Origin: Betaproteobacteria bacterium
GTDB taxonomy: Bacteria; Pseudomonadota; Gammaproteobacteria; Burkholderiales; Rhodocyclaceae
Reading direction: 5' to 3'
Length of the DNA: 63,279 nt
NCBI GenBank assembly: GCA_016194935.1
Contig: JACQAO010000057.1
Span: 1 to 63,279, forward strand
A program made the translations under genes and the position numbers. The notes beneath the pieces are model-generated. The model saw only the letters and a list, made by a program, of their open reading frames with translations, was not told the DNA's origin and ran no database searches. Positions within the stretch are counted from its first letter, which is position 1, and the number at the start of each line of letters is the position of its first letter. Below are positions 18,788 to 28,932 of this stretch, in pieces.

Positions 18788-19291
18788 TCAGCTCAACAGG
18801 GTCTTGATGACCGCCAGGGAAAACAAGGTGTAAGCAGCCGCGACGACATCATCCATCATCACCCCGAAACCGTTTTTCACCTGGGTGTCGAACCAGCCGG
18901 CGGGCGGCGGCTTGAAGATGTCGAAGCCGCGGAACAACAGGAAGGCCGCCAGTTGCCATAGCAGCCCGGCGGGCGCCAGAAACAGCACCATCCAGAAAGG
19001 CACGATTTCGTCCCAGACTATCGCGCCGTGATCAACCACGCCAAGATCGCGGCCGGTGCGATGGCAAGCCACCACGCCGTAGGCGAAGGCCGCCAGCAGG
19101 AAGAGGGCGAAGCCGGAATTGTCGCCGTCAAACACGGCTTGCAGCATGGGAAAGAGCGCCCAGGCCAGCAGCGTCCCTGCGGTACCCGAGGCCACCGGCG
19201 ACAGGCCGCTGCCCAGGCCGCAGGCGATGAAATGGCTGGGGTGGCTGAACACGAAACGCCAGGGCGGCGGCGGAGTGTTTTTGATTTTCAT
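18788..19291 (-). CDS. pgpA: Phosphatidylglycerophosphatase A
   Basis: Dephosphorylates phosphatidylglycerophosphate to phosphatidylglycerol in the inner membrane. The 167-residue protein has the PgpA signature FIACGLGSGLSPVASGTAGTLLAW, the DEIVPFW motif, and several hydrophobic segments. The start overlaps the thiL stop by four bases. It is in the conserved nusB-thiL-pgpA order. Confidence 0.93.
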   Translation of the reverse strand: MKIKNTPPPPWRFVFSHPSHFIACGLGSGLSPVASGTAGTLLAWALFPMLQAVFDGDNSGFALFLLAAFAYGVVACHRTGRDLGVVDHGAIVWDEIVPFWMVLFLAPAGLLWQLAAFLLFRGFDIFKPPPAGWFDTQVKNGFGVMMDDVVAAAYTLFSLAVIKTLLS

Positions 19292-20253
19292 GCGAAATGA
19301 TCGAAGCCGCGGCGGTTGATGGGGACGGCTTTTCCTTCAGCATCCAGCAGTACCAGTTCGCCCGAAGCACCTTCGGCGATGTGGCCGATGCAAGTCAGCG
19401 CCAAGTTGAGAGAGTCGGCGAAAGCCGCAATCGTGGCATGACGGCTGGCCGGCGCGGTAAACACCAATTCGTAATCGTCGCCGCCGGCCAGCAAACAGTC
19501 CTGCGCCAGGGCGGCATTGGCGTTATCAGCCATGCCGGGCATCCGCTCGAGTTGCAGCGTGGCGCAAACTTTCGAGCGTTCGAGGATGTGGCCGAGATCG
19601 GCGAGTAGCCCGTCGGAAATGTCGATGGCCGCGTTCGCCAGTCCGCGCAGGGCGATGCCGAGGGCGACCCGTGGTTGGGGCCGATGCAAGGCGGCGAGGC
19701 AATCGCTGCGCGCCGGCTCATTCAGTTGGATGCGCCCCTGCAAATGCGCCAGACCCAGTGCGGCACGGCCCGGCGCGCCGGAAACCCATATCTCGTCGCC
19801 GGGCTGCGCCCCGGAGCGCAACAATGCCTGGCTTCGGTCATCCACTACCGGCACTTCGCCGATGATGTTGACACAGAAATTCAGCGGCCCGCGGGTGGTG
19901 TCGCCGCCGATGACGTCGACATTGAAGGCCGCGGCGCAGGCAAAAAAACCACTGGCGAAAGCGGCGATCCAGCTTTCGTCGGCCTCCGGCAGAGACGCCG
20001 CCAGCAGCGCCCAGCGCGGTTGTGCGCCCATCGCCGCCAGATCGGAAAGATTCACCGCCAGAGTCTTCCACCCCAGCGCCTCAGGATCGGCGCCGGGCAT
20101 GAAGTGCGTGCCGGCCACCAGCATGTCGGTGGACGTCACCAGCGCCATGCCGGGCGAAGGGCAGACAATCGCGCCGTCGTCGCCCGCGCCGAGCAGCGTA
20201 TGCGCAGTCGGCCGGGTGAAGTAGCGGGCGATCAGTTCAAATTCGGAAGGCAC
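19288..20253 (-). CDS. thiL: Thiamine-monophosphate kinase
   Basis: Phosphorylates thiamine monophosphate to thiamine diphosphate. It is about 321 residues, with TLLGAGDDGAIV, LVTSTDMLVAGTHFMP, VNLSDLAAMGA and the later DISDGLLADLGHILE and LAGGDDYELVFTAP motifs of the PurM/ThiL fold. Two GTG codons are possible (20259 and 20253). I choose 20253 because a GGAGG ribosome binding site then sits five bases upstream. The stop overlaps pgpA, indicating coupling. Confidence 0.94.
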   Translation of the reverse strand: MPSEFELIARYFTRPTAHTLLGAGDDGAIVCPSPGMALVTSTDMLVAGTHFMPGADPEALGWKTLAVNLSDLAAMGAQPRWALLAASLPEADESWIAAFASGFFACAAAFNVDVIGGDTTRGPLNFCVNIIGEVPVVDDRSQALLRSGAQPGDEIWVSGAPGRAALGLAHLQGRIQLNEPARSDCLAALHRPQPRVALGIALRGLANAAIDISDGLLADLGHILERSKVCATLQLERMPGMADNANAALAQDCLLAGGDDYELVFTAPASRHATIAAFADSLNLALTCIGHIAEGASGELVLLDAEGKAVPINRRGFDHFA

Positions 20254-20280
20254 TTTCACCTCCAGGCCGATTCCCGCGGT

Positions 20281-20760
20281 TTATTTTTTCCCCGCCTCAA
20301 GCGGTCGCAGCACCGGCGCCAACTGGTCGAGCACGCCGTTGACAAACTTGTGGCCATCGGTGCCGCCGAAATCCTTCGCCAGCTCGATAGCTTCATTGAG
20401 GATGACGCGATAGGGGGTCTCTGGAAAATGGCTGAACTCGCAGGCGGCGATCAGCAGAATGCCGCGCTCGATGGGCGATATTTCCAGCCAGGGGCGGTCG
20501 ATATGCGGCGTCAGCACTTCGCGCAGGGCAGCTTCATGGTCGAGGGTTTGCTGGAGCAGCGAGCGGTAGAGCGCGTTATCGGCCTTGTTGAAACCAGCTA
20601 CATCCGCCGCCTGGGCTTCGATGGCGGCCATATCCTGACCACCCACCTGCCACTGATACAGCCCTTGCAGTACGAATTCGCGGGCGCGGCGGCGCGGATT
20701 GGAAGGTCGCCTGACCGTTCCCGGCTTGTGCGTGCGGCTATCCGGTGCCGAGGCGCTCAC
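20281..20760 (-). CDS. nusB: Transcription antitermination factor NusB
   Basis: RNA-binding helical protein that, with NusE (S10), forms the rRNA antitermination complex. The 159-residue protein contains [19 protein letters not shown] at the N-terminus and [29 protein letters not shown] at the C-terminal half, both diagnostic. GTG 20760 overlaps the ribH stop by four bases. Confidence 0.96.
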   Translation of the reverse strand: MSASAPDSRTHKPGTVRRPSNPRRRAREFVLQGLYQWQVGGQDMAAIEAQAADVAGFNKADNALYRSLLQQTLDHEAALREVLTPHIDRPWLEISPIERGILLIAACEFSHFPETPYRVILNEAIELAKDFGGTDGHKFVNGVLDQLAPVLRPLEAGKK

Positions 20761-21233
20761 TTGGCCTTGACCAGTTTCAGCAAACGGGCCATTTCGATGG
20801 CGGCCTGTGCGGCCTCGGCCCCTTTCTGGGCCATGCGCGCCAGCGCCTGATCGTCGTCTTCGGTGGTCAGCACCGCATTCGCAACAGGGATGCCGCTGTT
20901 CAACTGCACGTCGGTGATGCCGCGCGCTGATTCGTTGGCGACGATCTCGAAGTGATAGGTCTCGCCGCGTATCACGCAGCCGATGGCGACCAGCGCATCG
21001 TATTTGCCGCTTTGCGCCAGGGTTTGCAGCAGCAGCGGAATCTCCAGTGCGCCGGGTACGCTGGCGATGGTCATATCCGCTGCGGCTACGCCAAGGCGCT
21101 TCAATTCGCCGGCACAGGCGGACAGCAGCCCTTCGCCGACATCCGGATTGAAGCGGCTCATGACGATGCCGACGCGCAGGCCGCGACCGTCAAGCTTGGG
21201 TTCAAGTTCCTGTATGTCATTAAAACGCGCCAT
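20757..21233 (-). CDS. ribH: 6,7-dimethyl-8-ribityllumazine synthase
   Basis: Condenses 5-amino-6-ribitylaminouracil with the ribB product in riboflavin synthesis. The 158-residue protein has [31 protein letters not shown] and [22 protein letters not shown], containing the catalytic His and substrate-binding residues. It lies 10 bp downstream of the ribB-type gene and upstream of nusB, a standard arrangement. Confidence 0.96.
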   Translation of the reverse strand: MARFNDIQELEPKLDGRGLRVGIVMSRFNPDVGEGLLSACAGELKRLGVAAADMTIASVPGALEIPLLLQTLAQSGKYDALVAIGCVIRGETYHFEIVANESARGITDVQLNSGIPVANAVLTTEDDDQALARMAQKGAEAAQAAIEMARLLKLVKAK

Positions 21234-21243
21234 GAAAAACTCC

Positions 21244-22350
21244 TTAACTCTTGCTGCCGTCGGGCGACAAATAGCCGCAAATTTCCAGGCCGAAGCCGGT
21301 CATGCTGGGCATCTTGCGCGGGCTGGCCAGCAGGCGCATTTTGCCGATGCCGAGGCTGCGCAAAATCTGCGCGCCGATACCGTAAAGACGCGGGTCCCAT
21401 TTGGCGCCGGGCCGGGCGTCAGGCGCTTGATCCTGGAACGCGGCGAGCAAATCCGCGCCGGCCTCGGCGCGGCGCAGTAACACGATCACACCGCTGCCTG
21501 CAGCGGCAATGGTTTGCATCGCCTGATCCACGCTGAAAGTGTGGCGGTGGCTCTGGCAATCGAGAAAATCGAGTATCGAGATCGGCTCATGCACGCGCAC
21601 CAAGGTCTCGCTTTCGGGACGGATATTGCCCAGTGAGAGCGCCAGATGGATCTCGCCGGAAGTCTTGTCCTCGAAGGCGGAAAGACGGAAACGACCGTGG
21701 CGGCAGTCGACTTCCTTGTCGGCGATGCGCTCCACCAGATTTTCGTTCTCGCTGCGATAGTGAATCAGGTCGGCGATGGTGCCGATCTTCAAATGGTGTT
21801 CGGCGGCGAATACCAGCAGATCGGGCAGCCGCGCCATGCTGCCGTCATCCTTGAGGATTTCGCAAATCACCGCTGCCGGTTCGCAACCGGCGATCAGACC
21901 CAGGTCGCAGCCGGCTTCGGTGTGGCCGGCGCGCACCAGCACCCCGCCGGGGCGGGCCATGATCGGGAAGATATGGCCGGGCTGGACGATATCGGCAGGC
22001 TGGGCATGCCTGGCCACCGCCGCTTGCACGGTGCGGGCGCGATCCTGCGCCGAAATACCGGTGGTGACGCCTTGCGCCGCCTCGATCGATACGGTGAATG
22101 CGGTGCTGAACTGGCTGTTGTTGTCGCGCGCCATTTGCGTCAAGCCTAACTGGCGGCAACGCGCTTCAGTCAGCGTCAGGCACACCAGGCCACGACCATG
22201 CTTGGCCATGAAATTGATTGCCTCGGGCGTGATGTGCTCAGCGGCAATCACCAGATCGCCTTCGTTTTCGCGGTCTTCCTCGTCGACGAGTATGACCATC
22301 TTGCCGGCGCGGATGTCGGCGATGATGTCCTGAATAGTGCTGACGCTCAT
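21244..22350 (-). CDS. ribB: 3,4-dihydroxy-2-butanone-4-phosphate synthase with degenerate GTP cyclohydrolase II domain
   Basis: A 368-residue fusion. The N-terminal half (about 1-205) is a full RibB domain converting ribulose-5-phosphate to the four-carbon riboflavin precursor, with the Mg-binding [18 protein letters not shown] and HTEAGCDL. The C-terminal half resembles RibA/GCH II but lacks the zinc-binding Cys pattern (CxxxxxxxxxxCxC) and catalytic residues, as in the RibBX-type proteins known from other proteobacteria. A genuine ribA would have to be elsewhere. ATG 22350 gives the normal RibB N-terminus; the longer frame to 22446 enters the divergent promoter. No FMN riboswitch was seen upstream. 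Confidence 0.92.
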   Translation of the reverse strand: MSVSTIQDIIADIRAGKMVILVDEEDRENEGDLVIAAEHITPEAINFMAKHGRGLVCLTLTEARCRQLGLTQMARDNNSQFSTAFTVSIEAAQGVTTGISAQDRARTVQAAVARHAQPADIVQPGHIFPIMARPGGVLVRAGHTEAGCDLGLIAGCEPAAVICEILKDDGSMARLPDLLVFAAEHHLKIGTIADLIHYRSENENLVERIADKEVDCRHGRFRLSAFEDKTSGEIHLALSLGNIRPESETLVRVHEPISILDFLDCQSHRHTFSVDQAMQTIAAAGSGVIVLLRRAEAGADLLAAFQDQAPDARPGAKWDPRLYGIGAQILRSLGIGKMRLLASPRKMPSMTGFGLEICGYLSPDGSKS

Positions 22351-22470
22351 GGTGTGCTCATTGATAATCGAGCTTGATATTCTACTCCGTACTGCGGTCG
22401 GGCCAGCGCTCGACCTGGAGCGGCGTTTATAATCGATACATGCCAATCAACCGGGGCGCGGACATCGAAC

Positions 22471-23007
22471 ATGCTTGAACAATTCCGGCTTTTAGCCCGC
22501 TACAACGGGTGGATCAATGCCAGGCTGTACCAGTCAGCGGGGCAACTGTCCGCCGCCGAACTCGCGCTGGATCGCCAGGCGTTCTTTGGCTCCATCATCG
22601 GCACCCTCAATCATATTGTGGTCGGCGACACCGTCTGGCTAAGTCGTTTTGCGACTCATCCGGCCCGGCATGCGGCGCTTGATGCGATCCGCCAAGCAAG
22701 AATACCGTCGGCGCTAAACGAGATTGTTTTTGCCGACTTCGCATCTCTCCGTCAGCATCGCCTGGAACTCGACCAGACCATCAGCCAGTGGGTAGCCCAG
22801 CTCAGCGAACGCGACCTCGCCCACATACTGCACTACCAGAACATGCAGGGGGTGGCTGGAGCACGGAATTTCGGAACCCTGCTGCTGCACTTCTTCAACC
22901 ACCAGACGCATCACCGCGGCCAGGTCACCACCTTGCTCATGCAAGCCGGCCAGGATGTGGGCGTGACTGACTTGCTGGCGCTGGTACCGGATGAACTTAC
23001 GGCTTAG
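22471..23007 (+). CDS. DinB-family protein (putative metal-dependent thiol S-transferase fold)
   Basis: A 178-residue four-helix-bundle DinB/YfiT-type protein. The three metal-ligand histidines of the family are visible: [15 protein letters not shown] near the N-terminus and [20 protein letters not shown] near residues 143-162. Function is unknown; related enzymes act on mycothiol, bacillithiol or glutathione conjugates. The start is ATG 22471 after a 120-bp region shared with the divergent ribB. Its 3' end overlaps the convergent cobQ by 11 bp. Confidence 0.85.
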   Translation: MLEQFRLLARYNGWINARLYQSAGQLSAAELALDRQAFFGSIIGTLNHIVVGDTVWLSRFATHPARHAALDAIRQARIPSALNEIVFADFASLRQHRLELDQTISQWVAQLSERDLAHILHYQNMQGVAGARNFGTLLLHFFNHQTHHRGQVTTLLMQAGQDVGVTDLLALVPDELTA

Positions 23008-24517
23008 TAGCAGTTCTTTCCAGGTCGGCGAGCATCGGAAAAAAGTCCGCGAAGCGCGGCCAATCGAGGTGTTGCTCAAGCGTGTCGGCGAGACGCTCCA
23101 GATCGGCCTCGCGTCGCGCCGCCAGGTCGAAACGGGCGAATGCGGTCGCGTCGTCCGGGCTGGCCCAGGCGAGCAGCGCGGCCAAGGCCTCCGGCAGTTC
23201 GAAGAGACCGTGTGCATAGCTGGCGAGAATTTGCCCGTCCGCCGACAAGGCGCCGTCCGCCCGCTGCGAGGCAACGCCGCCCATTTCGGTCAGGTACGTC
23301 GCCGGATTCAGCAGCGCCGGGCCGCTGGACACGCCCATATGAATTTCGTAGCCGCGCATTTCAGCGTTGCCCGGCAGCGCCAGCCGGCCTGAGACATTGA
23401 CCAATTGTTTTTCCGCCGCCAGGGTGGTTTCCAGATCGAGCAGCGCCAGCCCCGTCACGCTGCCCGGCGCGCCTTCCAGGCCGAGCGGATCGTGCACGGC
23501 GTGACCGAGCATTTGCAGGCCGCCGCAGATGCCGATCAATTTTCCGCCGTAGCGCAGATGGCGTTGTATTGCCGGCGCCCAGCCGTTGTCGCGCAACCAC
23601 GCCAGATCGTGCTGCACGGCCTTGCTGCCGGGCAACACAATCAGGTCTGCCGATGGTATGGTTGCGCCCGGCCCGATGAAACGGAACGCCAGTTGCGGAT
23701 GCAGCCGTAGCGGATCGCAATCAGTGGCGTTGGAGATGCGCGGCAGCGCCGGCGCAATGACGCGCAAGCGGGCGTCGGCAGTGCCGGTGGCCTGGCGCGG
23801 CAAAGCGTCTTCGGCGTCCAGTGCGAGGCCCTGCAAATACGGTAGCACACCCAGCACCGGCTTGCCGGTGCGCTTTTCCAGCCAGTCCAGTCCGGATTGC
23901 AGCAGACTCAGGTCGCCGCGAAAACGGTTGATGACGAAGCCTTTGATGCGCGCCTGCTCGCTGGCCGAGAGTAGATCGAGCGTGCCGACCAGGTGGGCGA
24001 AGACCCCGCCGCGATCAATGTCGGCGATCAGAATCACCGGGCAGTCGGCCAGTTCGGCGAAGCCCATGTTGGCGATGTCGCGCTCGCGCAGATTGATTTC
24101 CGCAGGGCTGCCGGCGCCCTCCACGATCACCGCCTGGTACTGCGCGGTGAGCCGGGCGTAGGACTCCATCACTGCCGCCATCGCGCGCGGTTTGTAGTCG
24201 TGGTAGGCGCGTGCGTCCATGTCGTGACGCACCTTGCCGTGAATGATGACTTGCGCACCGATGTCGCTGGAAGGCTTGAGCAGCACCGGATTGAAGTCGG
24301 TGTGCGGCGGCACGCGCGCGGCCAGCGCCTGCAGCGCCTGGGCGCGGCCGATCTCGCCGCCGTCGGCGGTGACCGCGCTGTTGAGCGCCATGTTCTGCGG
24401 CTTGAACGGCGCCACCCGCACCCCACGCCGCGCCAGCACGCGGCACAGGCCAGCCACCAGGGTGGTCTTGCCGGCGTCGGAAGTAGTGCCTTGCACCATC
24501 AGGGTGTCGCTACGCAT
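22997..24517 (-). CDS. cobQ: Adenosylcobyric acid synthase (cobyric acid synthase)
   Basis: Amidates four side chains of adenosylcobyrinic acid a,c-diamide using glutamine and ATP. The 506-residue protein has the N-terminal ATP site [48 protein letters not shown], and the class I glutamine amidotransferase-like domain with [14 protein letters not shown] (nucleophile Cys) and a C-terminal YAHGLFE. It is the last gene of a minus-strand run cobT-cobS-phosphatase-cobQ; its ATG overlaps the upstream phosphatase gene by 8 bp. Confidence 0.96.
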   Translation of the reverse strand: MRSDTLMVQGTTSDAGKTTLVAGLCRVLARRGVRVAPFKPQNMALNSAVTADGGEIGRAQALQALAARVPPHTDFNPVLLKPSSDIGAQVIIHGKVRHDMDARAYHDYKPRAMAAVMESYARLTAQYQAVIVEGAGSPAEINLRERDIANMGFAELADCPVILIADIDRGGVFAHLVGTLDLLSASEQARIKGFVINRFRGDLSLLQSGLDWLEKRTGKPVLGVLPYLQGLALDAEDALPRQATGTADARLRVIAPALPRISNATDCDPLRLHPQLAFRFIGPGATIPSADLIVLPGSKAVQHDLAWLRDNGWAPAIQRHLRYGGKLIGICGGLQMLGHAVHDPLGLEGAPGSVTGLALLDLETTLAAEKQLVNVSGRLALPGNAEMRGYEIHMGVSSGPALLNPATYLTEMGGVASQRADGALSADGQILASYAHGLFELPEALAALLAWASPDDATAFARFDLAARREADLERLADTLEQHLDWPRFADFFPMLADLERTATKP

Positions 24518-25061
24518 CGTGTTTATTGTGCCAGACCAGACGCCCCGCTTCGATCAGGCTGACCGCGCCGAATTCGAATTGCATGGAGAACCACGCGGGT
24601 GCATCCAGGTTCAGCAGTTCGGCAGCGCAGGCTTTCATCACGCCGGCATGGGTTACCAGCACGGCTGAGGGCAAATTCGTGCGCGCAAGTTCCGCGAGAA
24701 AATCCGCCACGCGCAGCCGCAATGCCGCTACCGATTCGCCTCCCGGCGGCGCGAAGTCCAGCGGTTGCGCCACCCAGGCATCCAGCGCGGGGCGCCCGAT
24801 GGCGTCCCAGGTGCGCATTTCCCAGTCGCCGAAATTCAACTCCTGCAGACGCGCATCGAATTGCGGCACTGGATGCAGCGCTTCGGCCAGCAGGCGGCAG
24901 CGGGTCAAGGGGCTGCTGAACAGCGGCAGATTTTTCGGCAACAGGAGGCGCAGCGCGGAGGCTGAAATGCCTGCGTCTTCGGCCAGCGCCAGGTCACTGC
25001 GGCCATAGCAGAGCCCCTGCGCCACCGCCGGACGCGGATGGCGAATCAGGTAAAGCTGCAC
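24510..25061 (-). CDS. cobC: Histidine phosphatase (alpha-ribazole phosphatase, CobC-like)
   Basis: A 183-residue phosphoglycerate-mutase-fold phosphatase. The phosphohistidine motif at the N-terminus is LYLIRHPRP, an RHP rather than the usual RHG variant, seen in many CobC-like proteins. The proton donor context is [17 protein letters not shown] and the second His is in [11 protein letters not shown]. In this locus it likely removes the 5'-phosphate of alpha-ribazole-P or adenosylcobalamin-P. GTG 25061 is the best start: it sits just before the core strand and overlaps cobS by 16 bp. The much longer frame to 25439 lies within cobS and is rejected. Confidence 0.87.
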   Translation of the reverse strand: MQLYLIRHPRPAVAQGLCYGRSDLALAEDAGISASALRLLLPKNLPLFSSPLTRCRLLAEALHPVPQFDARLQELNFGDWEMRTWDAIGRPALDAWVAQPLDFAPPGGESVAALRLRVADFLAELARTNLPSAVLVTHAGVMKACAAELLNLDAPAWFSMQFEFGAVSLIEAGRLVWHNKHDA

Positions 25062-25825
25062 AGCAATCCAAAATAGAAAGCCAGCTCGGTGGCCTGCTGG
25101 GTGGCGCCGAGGCAGTCGCCGGTGTAACCGCCGATGCGCCGCACGAAATAGCGCGCCGCCAGCCAGGTGAACAAAACTACCAGGACGAGAGCCGCGAGCA
25201 CCTCCTGCCAGGGAAGGAAGGCGCACGGGGCCAAGCCACAGATCGCGGCGAACAGTAATTCGCCCGTATCCATGCGCCGCGCCAGAGGTTTGGCTTTCGC
25301 CGTTTCGTCCTCGCGCACGTAATCGAGCGTCCGGATCAGCGCCGTGGCCGCCAGGCGCGAGACGGCATGCGCCGCGATCATGGCCACGGCGAATTCCGCC
25401 GCCAGATACTCGTCGCCTAGTTCGGCTAAAGCATTCCATTTAGCCAACAGCAACAGGGCTATGCCGATGGCCCCGTAACTGCCGATCCGCGAGTCCTTCA
25501 TGATCGCCAGCACCTGCGCTTTTTCCCAGCCGCCGCCGAAGCCGTCGCAGGCATCGGCAAAACCATCTTCGTGGAAAGCGCCGGTGGCCAGTATCGTCGC
25601 CGCCATGCCCAGCACGACCGCCAGCGACAGCGGCAACATCCAGGCGGTAAGCCACGTAACGGCTGCGCCGATAGCGCCGACGAGGATGCCGACCAGCGGA
25701 AAATAACGCGCCGCATGATCGAGTTGATCCTGTGAATGTCCGACCCAGGCCGGCGCCGGCAGACGCGTGAAGAAACGCAGCGCGGCGAAGAAGTATTCGA
25801 GCTGGCGTTTGCCCCAAGCTGTCAT
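25046..25825 (-). CDS. cobS: Adenosylcobinamide-GDP ribazoletransferase (cobalamin synthase)
   Basis: Integral membrane enzyme joining adenosylcobinamide-GDP with alpha-ribazole (phosphate). The 259-residue protein shows [12 protein letters not shown], the metal-site segment [41 protein letters not shown], and the C-terminal [22 protein letters not shown]. There are multiple transmembrane helices. The start overlaps the cobT stop by four bases. Confidence 0.96.
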   Translation of the reverse strand: MTAWGKRQLEYFFAALRFFTRLPAPAWVGHSQDQLDHAARYFPLVGILVGAIGAAVTWLTAWMLPLSLAVVLGMAATILATGAFHEDGFADACDGFGGGWEKAQVLAIMKDSRIGSYGAIGIALLLLAKWNALAELGDEYLAAEFAVAMIAAHAVSRLAATALIRTLDYVREDETAKAKPLARRMDTGELLFAAICGLAPCAFLPWQEVLAALVLVVLFTWLAARYFVRRIGGYTGDCLGATQQATELAFYFGLLCSFT

Positions 25826-26862
25826 GTCTTGTTGCTCACTCCGGCGGATTCGAAACTCGCCATTTGGTCGAGCAAGGCGACTGCCGCCGCGACCAGCGGA
25901 TAGGCCAACGCAGCGCCAGTGCCTTCGCCCAGGCGCAGACCGAACTGCAACAGCGGCTTGACGCCCAGGTGGTCAAGCTGCAAGGCGTGGCCCGCTTCAT
26001 CGGAGCGATGCGCGAAGACGCAATAGTCGAGCAGGGCGGGAGCAAGTTTCGCCGCCACCAGCAGCGCGGCGGTGACGATGAAGCCGTCGATCAGCAGCAG
26101 CATGCGTCGTTCCGCAGCAGCCAGCATGCCGCCCGCCAGCATGGCGATCTCGAAACCGCCGAACTGCGCCAGCACCGCCAGTGCATCGTCGTGCGCGCCA
26201 GTGTAGTGCGGCAGCGCCTGCGTCAGCAGCTTGCGCTTTCTTTCCAGGCCGGCATCGTCGAGGCCAGTGCCGCGCCCGACGCAGATCGCCAGCGGCAAGC
26301 CGGTCAGGCAGTGGGTGATGAGCGATGCGGCAGCAGTATTGCCGATGCCCATTTCGCCGAAGCCCAGCACATTGCAACCGGCGTCGGCCAGCCCGCGCAC
26401 AATCCTGCCGCCGTGCGCCAGCGCGGCATCGCGCTGATCTGCGCTCATCGCCGGGCCTTCGAGATAATTCGCGGTGCCGTGCGCCACCTTGGCGTCGATC
26501 AGGCCGGAGCGCGCGCCGAAATCGTGATTGACGCCGGCATCCACCACCGTCAGCGCCATGCCCGCCTGACGCGCCAGGACATTAATCGCCGCGCCACCGG
26601 CAAGAAAATTTTCCACCATCTGCCAGGTCACGTCCTGCGGATAAGCCGAGACGCCGGCCTTTGCCGCGCCGTGGTCTCCGGCGCAGACCAGTATATGCGG
26701 ATTGGATAACTGCGGCGTCGGTGTGTTTTGTATCAGGCCGATTTGCAAGGCCAGGGTTTCGAGCCGCCCGAGACTCCCCGGCGGTTTGGTCTTGCCGTCG
26801 ATCTTCGCCTGCAATGCCGCCGTCAGCCCGGTAGCCAGGGCTGGTATGGTGTTCGAATACAT
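25822..26862 (-). CDS. cobT: Nicotinate-nucleotide--dimethylbenzimidazole phosphoribosyltransferase
   Basis: Activates the lower ligand DMB to alpha-ribazole phosphate using NaMN. The 346-residue protein has [13 protein letters not shown] near the N-terminus, [41 protein letters not shown], and the catalytic-Glu region at the C-terminus ([16 protein letters not shown]). A good Shine-Dalgarno (AAGGAAGG) lies upstream of ATG 26862. It is divergent from cobU, with a long hairpin between them. bluB in the same window could supply its DMB substrate. Confidence 0.96.
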   Translation of the reverse strand: MYSNTIPALATGLTAALQAKIDGKTKPPGSLGRLETLALQIGLIQNTPTPQLSNPHILVCAGDHGAAKAGVSAYPQDVTWQMVENFLAGGAAINVLARQAGMALTVVDAGVNHDFGARSGLIDAKVAHGTANYLEGPAMSADQRDAALAHGGRIVRGLADAGCNVLGFGEMGIGNTAAASLITHCLTGLPLAICVGRGTGLDDAGLERKRKLLTQALPHYTGAHDDALAVLAQFGGFEIAMLAGGMLAAAERRMLLLIDGFIVTAALLVAAKLAPALLDYCVFAHRSDEAGHALQLDHLGVKPLLQFGLRLGEGTGAALAYPLVAAAVALLDQMASFESAGVSNKT

Positions 26863-26889
26863 CCGCTGCCTTCCTTTTCAGTGTAGTAA

Positions 26890-26929
26890 AGGGCTGCGCG
26901 TCACACATGCTTGTGTGTCGCGCAGCCCT
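26890..26929. promoter_or_regulatory. 18-bp stem inverted repeat in cobT-cobU divergent region
   Basis: Positions 26890-26907 pair with 26912-26929 with one mismatch, around a 4-base loop, giving a very stable GC-rich hairpin. It lies in the 136-bp region between divergent cobT and cobU, where a terminator would be odd, and no T run follows. It could be a regulator-binding palindrome, a leader-RNA structure, or a small dispersed repeat. It does not match the cobalamin riboswitch conserved core. Confidence 0.6.
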
Positions 26930-26998
26930 CGGATGATTATGGTGACAGACGCGCCTCGACGCAAGCGCCGCAGGGTGCGCCGTATGTTAGGCTGGCGC

Positions 26999-27544
26999 AT
27001 GGCTGAATTGATATTGGGCGGCGCCCGTTGCGGGAAAAGTGCGCTGGCGGAAAAACGTGCGCGGGAATCCGGCCTGCGTGTCGTGTATATCGCCACAGCC
27101 GAGGCACAAGACGCGGAGATGACGCGCCGCATCGCGCATCACCAGGCACGACGTCCCACCGACTGGGGGCTGGTGGAAACATCCTTGCAGCTTGCGGATA
27201 CTCTGCGTCAACATGCCGCCCCCGACACCTGCTTGCTGGTCGATTGCCTGACCCTGTGGCTCTCCAACCTGTTCTTCGCCGGTCGCGCAGCGGCGCAGGC
27301 CGAAGCCGGAGACGCCGTCGACTGCCCGCTGCTGAATGCAGAAACCCAGTCGCTGATCGACGCCTTACCGGGGCTGCCGGGACGTATCCTGTTGGTGTCC
27401 AACGAGACCGGCTGGGGCATCGTCCCCATGCAGCCCGTCTCGCGGCTGTTCGCCGACCAGCAGGGCCGCTTGAATCAGCGCGTCGCGGCGGTCTGCGAGC
27501 GCGTCACCCTGGTGGTGGCGGGGTTGCCGCTGGAGTTGAAATAA
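26999..27544 (+). CDS. cobU: Bifunctional adenosylcobinamide kinase / adenosylcobinamide-phosphate guanylyltransferase
   Basis: Phosphorylates adenosylcobinamide and transfers GMP to it. The 181-residue protein has the P-loop LILGGARCGKSALAE at the N-terminus, the IATAEAQDAEMTRRIAHHQARRP segment containing the guanylylated His region, and LVDCLTLWLSNL and VSNETGWGIVP. ATG 26999 gives the standard CobU N-terminus; the frame upstream to 26702 overlaps the divergent cobT. It is followed by the inserted restriction-modification genes rather than directly by cbiB. Confidence 0.95.
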   Translation: MAELILGGARCGKSALAEKRARESGLRVVYIATAEAQDAEMTRRIAHHQARRPTDWGLVETSLQLADTLRQHAAPDTCLLVDCLTLWLSNLFFAGRAAAQAEAGDAVDCPLLNAETQSLIDALPGLPGRILLVSNETGWGIVPMQPVSRLFADQQGRLNQRVAAVCERVTLVVAGLPLELK

Positions 27545-27633
27545 GCCCCCAATAAATTTTATCTTGACCCATTCAACAACGTCTGCCCGTACTATCATCA
27601 TGCTTGCGAACAGACAGCCGGACAGTTCCGACC

Positions 27634-28932
27634 ATGAATGAAGCAGTCTTTGTGAAGCGTGTCCTTGCAGATAAACCGCCTGCGCGGAAGAGTGCCGGCG
27701 ACAGACGCCAGCCAGTCGCGCCACTGCGCACGATAGACCTGTTCTGCGGCGCTGGCGGCATCACCGAAGGATTCCGTCAGGCCGGCTATCAAAGCCTGTA
27801 CGGCAATGACGTGATGAAGGAAGCCATAGAAACATTCACGTTGAACCACCCGGAAGCGATTGCCGACGGTCGATCAATTGAAGAAGTTGACCCGGTCAAG
27901 ATTCGGGAACAATTAGGATTGCTACCCGGTGATCTGGATGTTCTCGTTGGGGGACCACCCTGCCAAGGGTTTTCGATCAATGCGCCCGAGCGGTTCCTGA
28001 ATGATTCCCGGAATAAATTGTTCAAGCACTACGAGCGATTCGTTGAGGAATTCCGGCCAAAAACTTTCCTTTTCGAGAATGTTCCAGGCCTGCTGTCGCT
28101 GGGAGATGGCACGGTATTCCGGCTGATCGTCAAAATTTTTACTGCGCTGGGTTATCACGTGACCGCCAAGATTCTTTTCGCGGCGCATTACGGCGCTCCG
28201 CAAGAGCGCTGGCGCTTGATTCTGCTTGGCTCCCGGTACGCCGAAATTGAGCACCCGGCGCCAACGCATTATGCGGTAGGCCGGGCAAACTTTCGGGGCG
28301 GCGCGACCATGACATTCCGGCTGACCGATGATGATCAGGAGCGCCTGCTCCCAACTGTCACCGTGGGCGACGCAATCGGCGACTTGCCCCGCCTGGCGAT
28401 GGGCGAAGGCGCCGAAGTCATCGGCTACACCACGGACGCGCATAGCCGGTATTCCGAAACGATGCGTAACCCGGTCGGGGTGACTTTCAACCACTATGCG
28501 GGAAAACTCTCCAGGCAGAATGCTGAGCGCATGCAGTATGTGAAGCCCGGCGGATCGTGGCGTGACATTCCTTATGAGTTACTGCCCAAGGGAATGCAGC
28601 GCGCCCGAAAATCCGACCACACCAAGCGTTACGGGCGGCTGCGCAACGACGGGCTTTCCGGAACCGTTCTGACCAAGTGCGACCCGCATTGGGGAACGGT
28701 GTTTCTACCGGATCAAGATCGCGCCCTGACAGTGCGCGAGGCAGCGCGTTTCCAGTCGTTTCCGGACACCTACAAGTTTCTTGGTTCCCGCGTATCGCAA
28801 TATGTGCAGGTGGGGAATGCTGTTCCTGTTCTGATGGCAAAGGCGATTGCGGACCAGATCAGGAAGCATTTGGAAGCTTATGCCCTGATGCCCGGCATCA
28901 AACGGCAGGAAGAGAGAGCTTCCATTGAGTAG
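27634..28932 (+). CDS. DNA (cytosine-5) methyltransferase of a type II R-M system
   Basis: A 432-residue C5-cytosine methyltransferase. Motif I is IDLFCGAGGITEGF (34-47), motif IV is GGPPCQGFS with catalytic Cys110, motif VI is ENV (148-150), motif VIII is QERWR (190-194), and the C-terminal motifs IX-X contain REAARFQSFP and QVGNAVP. The variable target-recognition region lies between about 230 and 345. ATG 27634 is preferred to TTG 27604. Its last eight bases overlap the endonuclease gene, so both are one operon. Base composition is visibly less GC-rich than the flanking cob genes, consistent with recent transfer. The weak promoter-like TTGACC and TACTAT upstream are 20 bp apart. Confidence 0.95.
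   Translation: MNEAVFVKRVLADKPPARKSAGDRRQPVAPLRTIDLFCGAGGITEGFRQAGYQSLYGNDVMKEAIETFTLNHPEAIADGRSIEEVDPVKIREQLGLLPGDLDVLVGGPPCQGFSINAPERFLNDSRNKLFKHYERFVEEFRPKTFLFENVPGLLSLGDGTVFRLIVKIFTALGYHVTAKILFAAHYGAPQERWRLILLGSRYAEIEHPAPTHYAVGRANFRGGATMTFRLTDDDQERLLPTVTVGDAIGDLPRLAMGEGAEVIGYTTDAHSRYSETMRNPVGVTFNHYAGKLSRQNAERMQYVKPGGSWRDIPYELLPKGMQRARKSDHTKRYGRLRNDGLSGTVLTKCDPHWGTVFLPDQDRALTVREAARFQSFPDTYKFLGSRVSQYVQVGNAVPVLMAKAIADQIRKHLEAYALMPGIKRQEERASIE

Noticed and set aside
22351..22470. Possible FMN riboswitch upstream of ribB
   Set aside because: None of the conserved RFN-element boxes is present in the short divergent region.
27564..27595. Sigma-70 promoter for the R-M genes (TTGACC / TACTAT)
   Set aside because: The boxes resemble consensus but are 20 bp apart, too far for a confident call, so it is not listed as a feature.
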